From NCBI RefSeq assembly GCF_003815535.1, contig NZ_RPFZ01000001.1, positions 2,542,001-2,606,000 of the forward strand: DNA of 64,000 nucleotides, given 5' to 3'. The notes beneath the pieces are model-generated. The model searched no databases. It was not told the origin of the DNA and saw nothing but the letters and a program-made list of their open reading frames with translations. Of this stretch, positions 27,160 through 36,825 are shown piece after piece. The translations under genes were made by a program, and so were the position numbers. Within the stretch, counting starts at the first letter, position 1. Every line of letters begins with the position of its first letter. This DNA comes from Aurantiacibacter spongiae. GTDB lineage: Bacteria; Pseudomonadota; Alphaproteobacteria; Sphingomonadales; Sphingomonadaceae.

Positions 27160-27796
27160 GCTGTCAGGAACCCCCTCCACCAGTTTTTGTGCCGAACTCG
27201 GCCCCGGACCGCTGGTCGCCGGCGTGGATGAGGCGGGCCGCGGCCCGCTGGCGGGGCCGGTGGTGGCCGCCGCCGTGCTGCTGTGCAAGCCGCGGCCGGC
27301 CGGTATCACCGATTCCAAGGTCATGAATGCCGAGGCGCGCGCCATGGTCGAACAGCGCATCCGTCGGCGCTGCGCGTTCGGCATCGGCGTGATCGATGTC
27401 GCCCAGATCGACCGGCTCAACATCTTCGGCGCAACCATGCTCGCCATGAGCCTGGCCATGCGCAATCTGTGCGAGACGCTCGAAAACCATGCCCTCGAAG
27501 CCGTGGTGGACGGCAATCTGACGCCCGCCGGGCGCTGCGCCGAATGGCGGTGGCGCGCGCGGGCGATGGTCAAGGGCGACCTGCGCGTTCCCGCGATCGG
27601 CGCGGCGTCCATCCTCGCCAAGGAATACCGCGATCGCCTGATGCGCGATGCCGCCCGCGATCATCCGCATTACGGGTGGGAGCGGAACAAGGGATACGGA
27701 ACGGCGGACCACCTCGCCGCATTGCGGATGCACGGGCCAAGTCCGCTGCATCGTCGCAGCTTCGCGCCCGTCGCGCAGCTGGAGATGTTTGCATGA
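27131..27796 (+). CDS. rnhB: Ribonuclease HII
   Basis: 221 residues if started at the ATG at 27131, which has AGGGA eight bases upstream; a Met at 27158 would give 212. Catalytic features: VAGVDEAGRGPLAGPVV (Asp-Glu pair), ITDSKVM, the Asp in AVVDGN, and VKGDLRVPAIGAASILAKEYRDR. It cleaves RNA in RNA-DNA hybrids, notably single ribonucleotides in DNA. With the 27131 start it overlaps the opposite-strand dehydrogenase by 29 bases. Its stop overlaps the SDR start as ATGA. Confidence 0.93.
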   Translation: MIERRVFKVMLSGTPSTSFCAELGPGPLVAGVDEAGRGPLAGPVVAAAVLLCKPRPAGITDSKVMNAEARAMVEQRIRRRCAFGIGVIDVAQIDRLNIFGATMLAMSLAMRNLCETLENHALEAVVDGNLTPAGRCAEWRWRARAMVKGDLRVPAIGAASILAKEYRDRLMRDAARDHPHYGWERNKGYGTADHLAALRMHGPSPLHRRSFAPVAQLEMFA

Positions 27797-28710
27797 GTGC
27801 GTTTTCCTTCGACGACATACCCGATCAGTCCGGTCGCACCGCGCTGGTGACGGGTGCGAATACCGGCATCGGCTTTCATATCGCGAAGGAACTGGCGCGG
27901 GCCGGGGCAAGGGTGCTTCTCGCTTGCCGCGACCGGAACCGTGCGCAGGCGGCGATGGCCGATATCCAGGCCGACGTTCCCGCCGCTGACCTTGCTTTCA
28001 TCGAACTCGACCTCGCCGATCTTGCATCCGTGCGGGCCGCCGCCGACACGGCGAGGGAAGAAGCGCGGCTCGACCTGCTGATAGAGAATGCAGGCGTCAT
28101 GATGCCGCCATTCTCCACCGCCACGGCAGGGTGCGAATTGCAGTTCGCGGTCAATCACCTCGGTCATTTCGCGCTTGCCGGCCTGTTGCTGGACAAGCTG
28201 GCGCAGACCGAAGGCTCGCGCATCGTCGTGCAATCGAGCCTTGCCCATCGCCGTGGCGATATCGCCTTCGGCAATCTCGATGGCGATTTCGGCTACGACA
28301 AGTCCGAATTCTACGGCCAGAGCAAGTTTGCGAATCTGCTGTTCGCCTTCGAACTGGACCGCCGGCTTCGGGCGGAGGGCAGTCCCGTAACGGTCGTCGC
28401 CTGTCATCCGGGCATCGCCGAAACCGAACTGACCCGCCATCTGCCGGGCGGCGCGGTGTTCGGCAGAATCGTCGGGGCGGCGCTCAACGATGCGCGCCGC
28501 GGGGCGCTTCCGGCGCTGCAGGCCGCGACCGACCCCGCTGCCGCGGGCGGCGACTACTACGGCCCGTGGGGCTTCATGGAGATGAGCGGAAGCACGTCGG
28601 GGCGCGCCTTCGCCACCGCCCGCTCGCGCGATCCGGTCATCGCGAAGAAGCTGTGGGACCGTTCCGTGGAACTGACCGACGTCGATCCGGGCCTTTCGCC
28701 CGCCGCGTGA
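27793..28710 (+). CDS. Short-chain dehydrogenase/reductase (retinol dehydrogenase-like)
   Basis: 305 residues. NAD(P)-binding TGANTGIG near residue 20, then ENAGVM (NAG motif) and the catalytic YGQSK. The order and the cofactor motif match the RDH11-14/WWOX-like SDR group. Its substrate is unknown; bacterial members act on diverse alcohols and ketones. It starts within the rnhB stop (ATGA), so the two are co-translated, although there is no obvious functional link. The carboxy-terminal half keeps ACHPGIAETELTRHLPG, typical of the group. Confidence 0.9.
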   Translation: MSAFSFDDIPDQSGRTALVTGANTGIGFHIAKELARAGARVLLACRDRNRAQAAMADIQADVPAADLAFIELDLADLASVRAAADTAREEARLDLLIENAGVMMPPFSTATAGCELQFAVNHLGHFALAGLLLDKLAQTEGSRIVVQSSLAHRRGDIAFGNLDGDFGYDKSEFYGQSKFANLLFAFELDRRLRAEGSPVTVVACHPGIAETELTRHLPGGAVFGRIVGAALNDARRGALPALQAATDPAAAGGDYYGPWGFMEMSGSTSGRAFATARSRDPVIAKKLWDRSVELTDVDPGLSPAA

Positions 28711-28726
28711 AGCCCGGCCGGAAGGC

Positions 28727-28879
28727 GAGTCCTTTGGGCCACACCCCATCATGTCGAGTCCGCTCAACCGGCCGGGACTCCATATCTTGTGCCGGGCTCG
28801 ATGTGTTCCGCCCGGTTCGTATCCCCGCCCGGTCGATCCGAAGCGGACTTTGCGCTTGACCCGGACTCGGTCTGGACTC
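28727..28879 (+). promoter_or_regulatory. Cluster of four GANTC methylation sites upstream of ccrM
   Basis: GANTC occurs at 28727-28731, 28756-28760, 28864-28868 and 28875-28879. The last two are 11 bases apart and 35-50 bases before the ccrM start. GANTC is the target of CcrM itself, and in Caulobacter two sites in the ccrM leader give methylation-dependent repression. Autoregulation is the natural reading here, by analogy. Confidence 0.6.
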
Positions 28880-28892
28880 ACCCTGTGGATAA

Positions 28893-30065
<1,173 letters not shown>

Positions 30066-30122
30066 CGCGGGCGTTTCCTACAGGGCCGATCCATGCCAGA
30101 TGCGACCGATGCTCGCAAATAC

Positions 30123-30147
30123 GCGGAAAACAAGCTCCGTTTTCCGC
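30123..30147 (+). other. Hairpin in the folP leader
   Basis: GCGGAAAAC (30123-30131) and GTTTTCCGC (30139-30147) form a 9-bp stem with an AAGCTCC loop, without a T-tract. It lies in the 141-base gap between ccrM and folP. Just after it is a repeated TGTAACACC/TGTCACACC (30158-30175). It could be an mRNA stability or regulatory element for folP; function unknown. Confidence 0.4.
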
Positions 30148-30206
30148 TCCGGGACACTGTAACACCTGTCACACCTTTACAGGAAAAACGGCAGAAAGCT
30201 GAACGC

Positions 30207-31319
30207 ATGACCGATACCGTCTACATCCAGCCCCTGACCACCACATCCGCTCCGCAAGCGGTGGACGGGGACGCGGTGCGGCTGGCGGGCGGCATGGTCT
30301 ACGCCCGCGAGTTCGCCGTGATCCTGCGCCGCGATGGCGAGGTGGCGGAACGAGTGCTGACCACGAAGGCGCGGATCGAGGCGGTCCTGGGCGCTTTGCC
30401 CGACGCCGTGGGGGCCGAGGCCGAAGCGCAATGGGCGAACCTCACCGCGGTCCACGCGCCGATGCAGCTCGGGGCGCGCACCATCCGGCTCGACCAGCCG
30501 CAGGTCGTCGGCATCCTCAACGTCACACCCGACAGCTTCAGCGACGGGGGCGAGTTCATGGACGATCCTGACGCGATGCGCGCCCACGCCGCCGCCATGC
30601 ACGAAGCTGGCGCGGCGATCATCGACATAGGCGGCGAGAGCACCCGACCGGGCGCGAAGGCCGTGTGGGAGGGGCAGGAGATCGAGCGCGTCGTTCCGGC
30701 CATCGAACACTGTTCCGGAATGGGCGCCGCCATCAGCGTCGACACGCGTCGTCCGGCGGTGATGGAGGCGGCGCTGGCGGCGGGCGCGCACCTCGTCAAC
30801 GATGTCTCGGCGCTTCGCTACGATCCCCGCAGTCTCGAGTTCGTGGCTGCGAGCCGTGTGCCGGTCGTCCTCATGCACGCCCCGGGTGAAGGCGAGAACC
30901 TGCATGCCGGGGGCGACTACCGGCAAGTCGTGCTCGACGTGTTCGACTTCCTGCGATCGGCGCGCGACCGGGCGCTCGATGCCGGCATCACGCGCGATCG
31001 GATCGTGCTCGATCCGGGGATCGGTTTCGGCAAGAGCATGGCCGACAACCTCGCGCTGCTGAACGCGTTGCCGCTGTTCCACGCGCTCGGTCAGCCGCTG
31101 ATGCTGGGGGCGAGCCGCAAGCGCATGATCGGCGCTCTGTCGAACGAGGCCGGAGCGCATGAGCGGCTCGGCGGGTCGCTGGCTCTGGCCATGTGCGGCA
31201 TGGATGCAGGCGTGCAGCTGCTGCGCGTTCACGACGTCTTCGCAACCGTTCAGGCGCGCAACGTATGGCGCGGCATGCGCGATGCCGCCCTCACCGACTT
31301 CAGCATGCTGACGGATTGA
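30207..31319 (+). CDS. folP: Dihydropteroate synthase
   Basis: 370 residues from the ATG at 30207. About 95 residues precede the catalytic TIM barrel, which is longer than in E. coli; the first part (YIQPLTTTSAPQ) is of unknown role. The pABA/pterin-binding signatures are VGILNVTPDSFSDGG, DIGGESTRPGA, SVDTRRPAVME, NDVSALRYD and LGASRKRMIG. It condenses pABA with dihydropterin pyrophosphate and is the sulfonamide target. No folB, folK or folE is nearby. An upstream Met at 30093 exists but lies before the leader hairpin. Confidence 0.93.
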   Translation: MTDTVYIQPLTTTSAPQAVDGDAVRLAGGMVYAREFAVILRRDGEVAERVLTTKARIEAVLGALPDAVGAEAEAQWANLTAVHAPMQLGARTIRLDQPQVVGILNVTPDSFSDGGEFMDDPDAMRAHAAAMHEAGAAIIDIGGESTRPGAKAVWEGQEIERVVPAIEHCSGMGAAISVDTRRPAVMEAALAAGAHLVNDVSALRYDPRSLEFVAASRVPVVLMHAPGEGENLHAGGDYRQVVLDVFDFLRSARDRALDAGITRDRIVLDPGIGFGKSMADNLALLNALPLFHALGQPLMLGASRKRMIGALSNEAGAHERLGGSLALAMCGMDAGVQLLRVHDVFATVQARNVWRGMRDAALTDFSMLTD

Positions 31320-31325
31320 ACGCGA

Positions 31326-31949
31326 TCACTCGAGGGCGGAGAAGTCCAGGCTGTCGCGCACCTGCGCCAGCGCCTCCCGGCCGGCCGTCGTACCGTCTTC
31401 GGTGCGGTCAATCACGACCAGGGTGCGTTCGCCCGCCGGCAGGTAGGTGAAATCGACCGTAGTGGCCCCGTTGGTCCAGGTCAGGCCGAACCCCTCCCGA
31501 CCGGCGACGCTGGCGGAGTGGCGGGGCTTGCCCCCCAGTTCGCGCAACGATGCGTCCGCAACGTAGTCGGCATAAGGCCTGTCGAGAAGCGCAAGCGCCA
31601 GACCGACCTCTTCCTCCGCCGTACATTCGCTGTCGTCGGGAGAGTCGCCATAGGAACAGCCGGCCGTGCCGATGTTGTCGAGCAGTTCGGTGGGAATGAA
31701 TTTCGTCGCATAGGTCGGCTCGTCGAAATCCGGCGGAAGCGGCACATCCACCTCCGCACGCGAAAGGACGCTCGCATCGAAATCGTAGCCTATGGGACCG
31801 ATCGAGCCGTCGGTGAGGTCGTTTGCGACGATATCGGGCGAGGCGAGGCTTTGTGCGGCATCCGGTTCGGTTTGCCCCGCTTTCTGCGCGTCGCATGCCG
31901 TCAGGGTAAGGCAGGCGGCGGCGAGCAGGGCGAGACCGGGTTGCTTCAT
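31326..31949 (-). CDS. Lipoprotein of unknown function
   Basis: 207 residues. The signal ends at lipobox LTAC (Cys19). The mature region is acidic, with three conserved-looking Cys-containing spots, including GTAGCSYGDSPDDSECTAEEE. No known domain is recognised. The C-terminal half (GFGLTWTNGATTVDFTYLPAGERTLVVIDR) looks like a small beta domain. It converges with folP, leaving 6 bases between the stops, and is divergent from nothing: the next gene is the minus-strand regulator. Real by codon use and lipobox. Confidence 0.7.
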   Translation of the reverse strand: MKQPGLALLAAACLTLTACDAQKAGQTEPDAAQSLASPDIVANDLTDGSIGPIGYDFDASVLSRAEVDVPLPPDFDEPTYATKFIPTELLDNIGTAGCSYGDSPDDSECTAEEEVGLALALLDRPYADYVADASLRELGGKPRHSASVAGREGFGLTWTNGATTVDFTYLPAGERTLVVIDRTEDGTTAGREALAQVRDSLDFSALE

Positions 31950-32029
31950 GTTAATAGAGTGCTCGAAAACCTTCTGCGTTCCGACACTTGTCCACGCTTC
32001 GTCGCAATAGGACAGTCGTTGAAAGCCAG

Positions 32030-33445
32030 TCAGGCAGCGTTGTCGATGCCGAGATCGGACAGCTTGCGGTACAAGGTAGACCGGCCGATACCCAGTCGCC
32101 GCGCGACCTCGGTCATGCGTCCGCGGTAATGCCCGATGGCGAGCCGTATGACGTCGGCCTCGATGTCCTCGAGCGGACGCAGGTTGCCGTCATCGCAATA
32201 CAGTTGCACGCCGGCACTTTCCCGCATCGGTTCGCAGGCACTAGTTTCGCCCACGATCTCGCGAACTTGCGGGAAATCTTCGGCCGTCAGCGCATCCCCG
32301 TCGCAGAACACCGCAGCGCGAAACAGCACCGCCTGCAACTGCCGCACATTTCCGGGCCAGTCGAAGGCGGCTAGCAGGTTCAGCGCTTCGTTGGTGACCC
32401 CAAGCGGACGCAGGCCCGGCTGCTCTCCGATCCGGTTGAGGAAATGGCGCGTCAAAGCCGAAATGTCGCCGATGCGCTCCCGCAGGGGCGGAAGTTCGAT
32501 CTCGGTACGGGAAACCAGGCGAAGCAGGTCTTCCCGGAAATGCCCCGTGGCCACCAGATCGGCAAGTGGCAGATTGCTCGCAGATATTATGCGGATATCG
32601 ACCTTGTAGCCATATTGCGAGCCAAGGGGCTTCACGCAATTGGTCTCCATGACCGTGATGAGGCGATCCTGCACGTCCACCGGCAGACGGTCGATCTCGT
32701 CGAGAACCAGGGTGCCGCCGTCGCAGGATTGCAAGGCGCCGACCTGTTGTTCGAAGGCTCCGGCGAATGCACCCTTCTCGTGGCCGAAGAGGACCGAATC
32801 GAGACTGCTGGCCGGAACGGCCCCTGCGTTGATCATGCGGAACGCCGCGCGGGCGCGCGGGGAAGCGCCGACCATGGCGCGGATAAGCATCTCCTTCCCG
32901 GTCCCGCTCTCGCCCTCGATCAGCACGGGACCATGACCGCGAGCCGCCTTCGCCGCTTTCGCCAGAGCGTCGCGAAACGGCGGGGCCGTGCCCACCATCG
33001 CATCGAAATCGAGGTCGGCGGGCATCTTTTCGGTCAGCGGGGTCAGCTCGTCGCGAGGCGTTTCGCGCGTCGTGGCGTTGCGAAGCGCCTGCATCAGCCG
33101 GTCGGGCGCGACGGGCTTGACCAGATAGTCCGTAGCCCCGGCTCGCATGGCTTCGACCGCGAGTTGGGGACTGGTGCTCGCCGTGAGCATCAATATGGGA
33201 AGCGCGGGGCGGCGTTCCTTCAATTCGGCGATCAGATCGCAGGCCTCGTCGCCCGGAACCCCCTGATCGAGTATGATGGCCGAAAGCTGCATACCCTGGC
33301 GCGTTCCGAGCATGGCGATCGCCTTCTCGCTTTCGTTGACGATGACCGTCCGCCAGCCCTCCCGCCCTGCCAGCGCGGTGATGAGCCGTCCCTGCGCCGG
33401 TTCGTCGTCGATCAGCATCAGTAGTCGCTGTTCGGGCTCTGCCAT
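32030..33445 (-). CDS. NtrC-type response regulator with altered GAFTGA loop (GAFAGA)
   Basis: 471 residues from the Met at 33445, with GGTGGAAG upstream. Receiver domain about 1-120 with Asp60 in IILDQGVPG; AAA+ domain with Walker A GESGTGKE (178-185), Walker B TLVLDEID (245-252) and R-finger region; C-terminal Fis helix-turn-helix RMTEVARRLGIGRSTLYRKL. The loop that contacts sigma-54 reads GAFAGA (225-230) instead of GAFTGA, so classical sigma-54 activation is doubtful. It is divergent from the oxidase subunit IV/pnt operon by 180 bases. Target genes unknown. Confidence 0.88.
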   Translation of the reverse strand: MAEPEQRLLMLIDDEPAQGRLITALAGREGWRTVIVNESEKAIAMLGTRQGMQLSAIILDQGVPGDEACDLIAELKERRPALPILMLTASTSPQLAVEAMRAGATDYLVKPVAPDRLMQALRNATTRETPRDELTPLTEKMPADLDFDAMVGTAPPFRDALAKAAKAARGHGPVLIEGESGTGKEMLIRAMVGASPRARAAFRMINAGAVPASSLDSVLFGHEKGAFAGAFEQQVGALQSCDGGTLVLDEIDRLPVDVQDRLITVMETNCVKPLGSQYGYKVDIRIISASNLPLADLVATGHFREDLLRLVSRTEIELPPLRERIGDISALTRHFLNRIGEQPGLRPLGVTNEALNLLAAFDWPGNVRQLQAVLFRAAVFCDGDALTAEDFPQVREIVGETSACEPMRESAGVQLYCDDGNLRPLEDIEADVIRLAIGHYRGRMTEVARRLGIGRSTLYRKLSDLGIDNAA

Positions 33446-33625
33446 GCATCTTCCACCAGATTGCGCCGGACCTGTCCGGTCTTGAGCGGACGGCGCTATC
33501 ATCGGGGGGTTAAAAAGCCCCTTAAGGACGAGGGCTTGAGCGATCGTCCGGCTGACGGTAGGGCTTTTCCCGATAGACAAGCGACGTGCCGCCAGGCGGC
33601 CCGATAGAGGAAGGCAATTTTCACG

Positions 33626-33748
33626 ATGAGCAACCCGCGCGACATGAAGGCCGCGAACAGCACCTACGCCAGTTTCATCGGTACGCTGAAATGGTCGGTG
33701 CCCCTGATTGCGCTGATCGTCTTGTTCGTGGTGATCCTGATCTCCTGA
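33626..33748 (+). CDS. aa3-type cytochrome c oxidase subunit IV-like miniprotein
   Basis: 40 residues with a short polar N-terminus (SNPRDMKAANSTYASFIG) and one membrane helix (WSVPLIALIVLFVVILIS). The size and pattern match the bacterial aa3 oxidase subunit IV family (COX4_pro_2). The gene is commonly annotated just before the NAD(P) transhydrogenase genes in alphaproteobacteria, as here, 18 bases before pntA. It is preceded by AGAGGAAGG. Whether it binds the oxidase or the transhydrogenase is not known for this organism. Too short for most gene callers. Confidence 0.8.
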   Translation: MSNPRDMKAANSTYASFIGTLKWSVPLIALIVLFVVILIS

Positions 33749-33766
33749 CGAGCACAAGGGGGGGGC

Positions 33767-34894
33767 ATGCGGATAGCGGTTCTGAAGGAACGGGCGGAGG
33801 GGGAAACCCGCGTTGCTGCCACACCCGAAACGGTAAAGAAGCTGTCCGCGCTCGGTGCTACGCTCGCCATCGAGGAAGGTGCGGGCCGCCACGCCGCCAT
33901 ATCGGACGAAGCCTACCGCGACGCAGGCGGCGAAGTCGCCTCGGCGAGCGCGGCCGTTAAGAACGCCGATATGGTGCTGGGCGTCAACGCACCCCGACCG
34001 GACCTGCTCGAAGGGGCGAAGCAGGGCGCGTGGGTGATCGCTATGTTCAATCCCTTCGGACAGCGTGACCGCATCGAAGCGTACGCCGCGGCGGGGCTGG
34101 AAGCGCTGTCGATGGAGTTCATGCCCCGGATAACCCGGGCGCAGAGCATGGATGTCCTTTCCAGCCAGTCCAATCTCGCCGGCTACAAGGCGGTTCTGGC
34201 GGCGGCCGATACCTATGGCCGGGCCTTTCCCATGATGATGACGGCGGCTGGCACGGTTAACGCGGCGCGGGTGTTCGTCATGGGCGTAGGCGTGGCCGGA
34301 TTGCAGGCGATCGCCACCGCCAAGCGGCTTGGTTCGCAGGTCAGTGCCACGGATGTGCGCTCCGCCACCAAGGAGCAGATCCAGTCGCTCGGTGCCAAGC
34401 CTGTTTTCGTGGACGAGGTCGAAGGTATCGAGGGCGAGGGCAGCGGCGGTTACGCCACGGAAATGAGCGAGGAATACCGCAAGGCCCAGGCCGAGCTGGT
34501 GAGCGCTCATATTGCCAGGCAGGACATCGTGATCACCACCGCGCTCATTCCCGGCAAACCGGCACCGCGCCTCGTAAGCGACGCGCAGATCGCCACGATG
34601 AAGCCTGGCAGCGTCATATTTGATCTGGCGGTGTCGCAAGGCGGCAATGTCGAAGGGTCCGTCGCGGACAGGATCGTCGATCGGCACGGCGTTCGGATCA
34701 TGGGCTATTCGAACACCCCTGGACATCTGCCCGCCGATGCAAGCGCCCTTTATTCCCGCAATCTGTTCAACTTCCTCAACGCCTTCTGGGACAACGAAAC
34801 GGGGCGCCCGGTGCTCGACGAGGAAATCGGCGAGGCTGTCCGGCTGACGAGGGATGGCAGGATCGTGAATGATCGGCTGACGGGAGCTGCCTGA
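33767..34894 (+). CDS. pntAA: NAD(P) transhydrogenase subunit alpha, part 1 (NAD-binding)
   Basis: 375 residues, soluble domain I with the alanine-dehydrogenase-like fold. NAD binding: VFVMGVGVAGLQAIATAKRLG. It starts MRIAVLKERAEGETRVAATPE, the family N-terminus. In alphaproteobacteria the alpha subunit is split, with the membrane part encoded separately by the next gene. It binds NAD(H) and passes hydride to NADP(H) on domain III, driven by proton flow. The stop overlaps the next start by one base (TGATG). Confidence 0.95.
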   Translation: MRIAVLKERAEGETRVAATPETVKKLSALGATLAIEEGAGRHAAISDEAYRDAGGEVASASAAVKNADMVLGVNAPRPDLLEGAKQGAWVIAMFNPFGQRDRIEAYAAAGLEALSMEFMPRITRAQSMDVLSSQSNLAGYKAVLAAADTYGRAFPMMMTAAGTVNAARVFVMGVGVAGLQAIATAKRLGSQVSATDVRSATKEQIQSLGAKPVFVDEVEGIEGEGSGGYATEMSEEYRKAQAELVSAHIARQDIVITTALIPGKPAPRLVSDAQIATMKPGSVIFDLAVSQGGNVEGSVADRIVDRHGVRIMGYSNTPGHLPADASALYSRNLFNFLNAFWDNETGRPVLDEEIGEAVRLTRDGRIVNDRLTGAA

Positions 34895-35199
34895 TGGACT
34901 TCATTTCGATCCTGTCGATTTTCGTTCTCGCCTGTTTCGTGGGCTATTACGTCGTCTGGTCGGTCACGCCCGCGCTTCATACGCCGCTGATGGCGGTGAC
35001 GAACGCCATTTCAAGCGTGATCATCGTAGGCGCGCTGATCGCGGCCGCCGCGGCAGAAGTGCCGGGGGCGAAATGGCTGGGCCTGCTCGGCATCGTTCTC
35101 GCCAGCGTCAACATCTTTGGCGGCTTTGCGGTAACGGCGCGGATGCTGGCCATGTACAAGAAGAAGGATCGTCCAGCCGCCAGGGGTGACAAGTCGTGA
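34894..35199 (+). CDS. pntAB: NAD(P) transhydrogenase subunit alpha, part 2 (membrane)
   Basis: 101 residues with three to four membrane helices (LSIFVLACFVGYYVVWSV, PLMAVTNAISSVIIVGALIA, LGLLGIVLASVNIFGGFAV). This is the short membrane part of split PntA, domain II. Conserved HTPLMAVTNAISSVI and NIFGGFAVTARML match the family. It forms the proton channel with PntB. It overlaps pntAA by one base and its stop overlaps the GTG of pntB, so three genes are translated together. Confidence 0.95.
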   Translation: MDFISILSIFVLACFVGYYVVWSVTPALHTPLMAVTNAISSVIIVGALIAAAAAEVPGAKWLGLLGIVLASVNIFGGFAVTARMLAMYKKKDRPAARGDKS

Positions 35200-36740
35200 G
35201 CGGCACGGTTACTCACACCGACCTCATCGTCTCGGTAACCGCGGGGGCGGCGGGAACGGGGGCGTCGCACGGGCCCACCAACGCGTGGGTCGCGCTCGCC
35301 TATCTTGTCGCGGGGGTCTTTTTCATCCTCGCGCTGCGTGGTCTTTCCTCACCCGCCACGAGCCGGACGGGCAATCGCTTCGGCATGACCGGGATGGCTA
35401 TCGCGGTGGTGACGACGCTGGTGACGCATTTTCCGACGACCGGTTCACCCGGAAATGCGCTGCCGGTCGACGAGGGCTGGCCCGATCTTTTCTCTTTTGG
35501 CGAGATCTTTGTCGCCATTGCTATCGGTGCGATCATCGGCATCACTATCGCCCGGCGTATTGCGATGACGGCCATGCCGGAACTGGTTGCCGCCTTTCAT
35601 TCGCTGGTCGGCCTTGCCGCGGTGCTGGTGGGCTGGGCGGCCTATCTCAATCCCGTGGCATTCGGCATTCTCGGCGCCTACGGCATCGAGCCGGTCAGCA
35701 AGGTCGAGATGGGGCTTGGCATCGCCATCGGCGCGATCACCTTTTCCGGATCGGTCATAGCCTTCCTCAAGCTGTCGGGCAGGATGAGCGGTTCGCCGAT
35801 CCTACTGCCGGCCCGCCACGTCATCAACCTGGTCACACTGGGGGCGATCCTTGTCCTGACAGCCATGTTCGCGCACACGCCCGGGCAGGATGCGAATCTG
35901 ATTTTCCTCATCGCGCTGACGGTACTGGCGTTCCTCATCGGCTTCCTGCTCATCATCCCCATTGGCGGTGCGGACATGCCGGTCGTGGTTTCGATGTTGA
36001 ACAGCTATTCCGGCTGGGCCGCGGCGGCGATGGGCTTCACGCTCGGCAATTCGGCGATGATCATCACGGGCGCGCTGGTCGGCTCTTCGGGCGCGATCCT
36101 CAGCTACATCATGTGCCGCGCGATGAACCGCAGCTTCATTTCGGTCATCGCCGGCGGCTTCGGCGCGGACGAGGGCGGAGGGGGTGTCGGCGAACCGCGC
36201 GAGCAGCGTCCCTACAAGCAAGGAAGTGCCGAGGACGCTGCCTACATGCTCAAGCAGGCTGAAAGCGTCATCATCATCCCGGGCTACGGCATGGCGGTCG
36301 CCCAGGCGCAGCACGCGCTGCGCGAGATGAGCGACCTTCTCGAAGAACGGGGGGTCGAGGTGAAATACGCCATTCACCCCGTCGCCGGACGCATGCCGGG
36401 CCATATGAACGTCCTGCTCGCCGAAGCAAGTGTCGACTACGACAAGGTATTCGAGCTGGAAGATATCAACTCCGAATTCGCCCAGGCCGACGTCGCCTTC
36501 ATCATCGGGGCTAACGACGTGGTGAACCCGGCGGCCAAGTCTGACAAGTCCAGCCCGATCTACGGGATGCCGGTGTTCGATGTGGACAAGGCAAAGCAGG
36601 TCTTCTTCATCAAGCGGTCGATGGGCGGGCTCGGCTATGCGGGCGTCGGTAACGACGTCTTCTACATGGACCAGACCATGATGCTGTTGTCCGACGCGAA
36701 GAAGATGGTGGAGGAAATCAACAAGAATCTGGACGATTGA
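35196..36740 (+). CDS. pntB: NAD(P) transhydrogenase subunit beta
   Basis: 514 residues with a GTG start overlapping the pntAB stop (GTGA). About eight membrane helices occupy the N-terminal 300 residues; the soluble NADP-binding domain III follows, with VIIIPGYGMAVAQAQH (G-x-G-x-x-A/V), PVAGRMPGHMNVLLAEA and IIGANDVVNPAA. It completes the proton-translocating transhydrogenase that makes NADPH from NADH. About 25 extra residues at the N-terminus before the first helix (SGTVTHTDLIVSVTAGAA) are unusual but not alarming. Confidence 0.95.
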   Translation: MSGTVTHTDLIVSVTAGAAGTGASHGPTNAWVALAYLVAGVFFILALRGLSSPATSRTGNRFGMTGMAIAVVTTLVTHFPTTGSPGNALPVDEGWPDLFSFGEIFVAIAIGAIIGITIARRIAMTAMPELVAAFHSLVGLAAVLVGWAAYLNPVAFGILGAYGIEPVSKVEMGLGIAIGAITFSGSVIAFLKLSGRMSGSPILLPARHVINLVTLGAILVLTAMFAHTPGQDANLIFLIALTVLAFLIGFLLIIPIGGADMPVVVSMLNSYSGWAAAAMGFTLGNSAMIITGALVGSSGAILSYIMCRAMNRSFISVIAGGFGADEGGGGVGEPREQRPYKQGSAEDAAYMLKQAESVIIIPGYGMAVAQAQHALREMSDLLEERGVEVKYAIHPVAGRMPGHMNVLLAEASVDYDKVFELEDINSEFAQADVAFIIGANDVVNPAAKSDKSSPIYGMPVFDVDKAKQVFFIKRSMGGLGYAGVGNDVFYMDQTMMLLSDAKKMVEEINKNLDD

Positions 36741-36761
36741 AGGTTAACGCGGCGTTACCGG

Positions 36762-36792
36762 TTGACAGGGGTCGGGTCGGCGTCAGGATACT
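36762..36792 (+). promoter_or_regulatory. Predicted promoter of the subtilisin-like protease gene
   Basis: A consensus TTGACA lies at 36762-36767 and GATACT at 36787-36792, with 19 bases between (18 for GGATAC). The spacing is one or two bases long. The TTG inside this -35 box is therefore unlikely to be a start codon for the protease. An imperfect palindrome GGTTAACGC/GCGTTACC (36742-36760) lies just upstream. Confidence 0.4.
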
Positions 36793-36825
36793 TCCCGGGA
36801 TCAACCCAAGAGGAGTATCGGGGTC

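Noticed and set aside
33510-33525. TTAA-N8-TTAA resembling a CtrA site upstream of the regulator/oxidase gene pair
   Set aside because: The spacing is 8 instead of 7 and no other CtrA elements are seen, so it is more likely chance.
32030-34726. 898-residue minus-strand frame across the regulator and pntAA
   Set aside because: Only the part from 33445 has domains; the extension is antisense to the oxidase subunit IV and pntAA genes.
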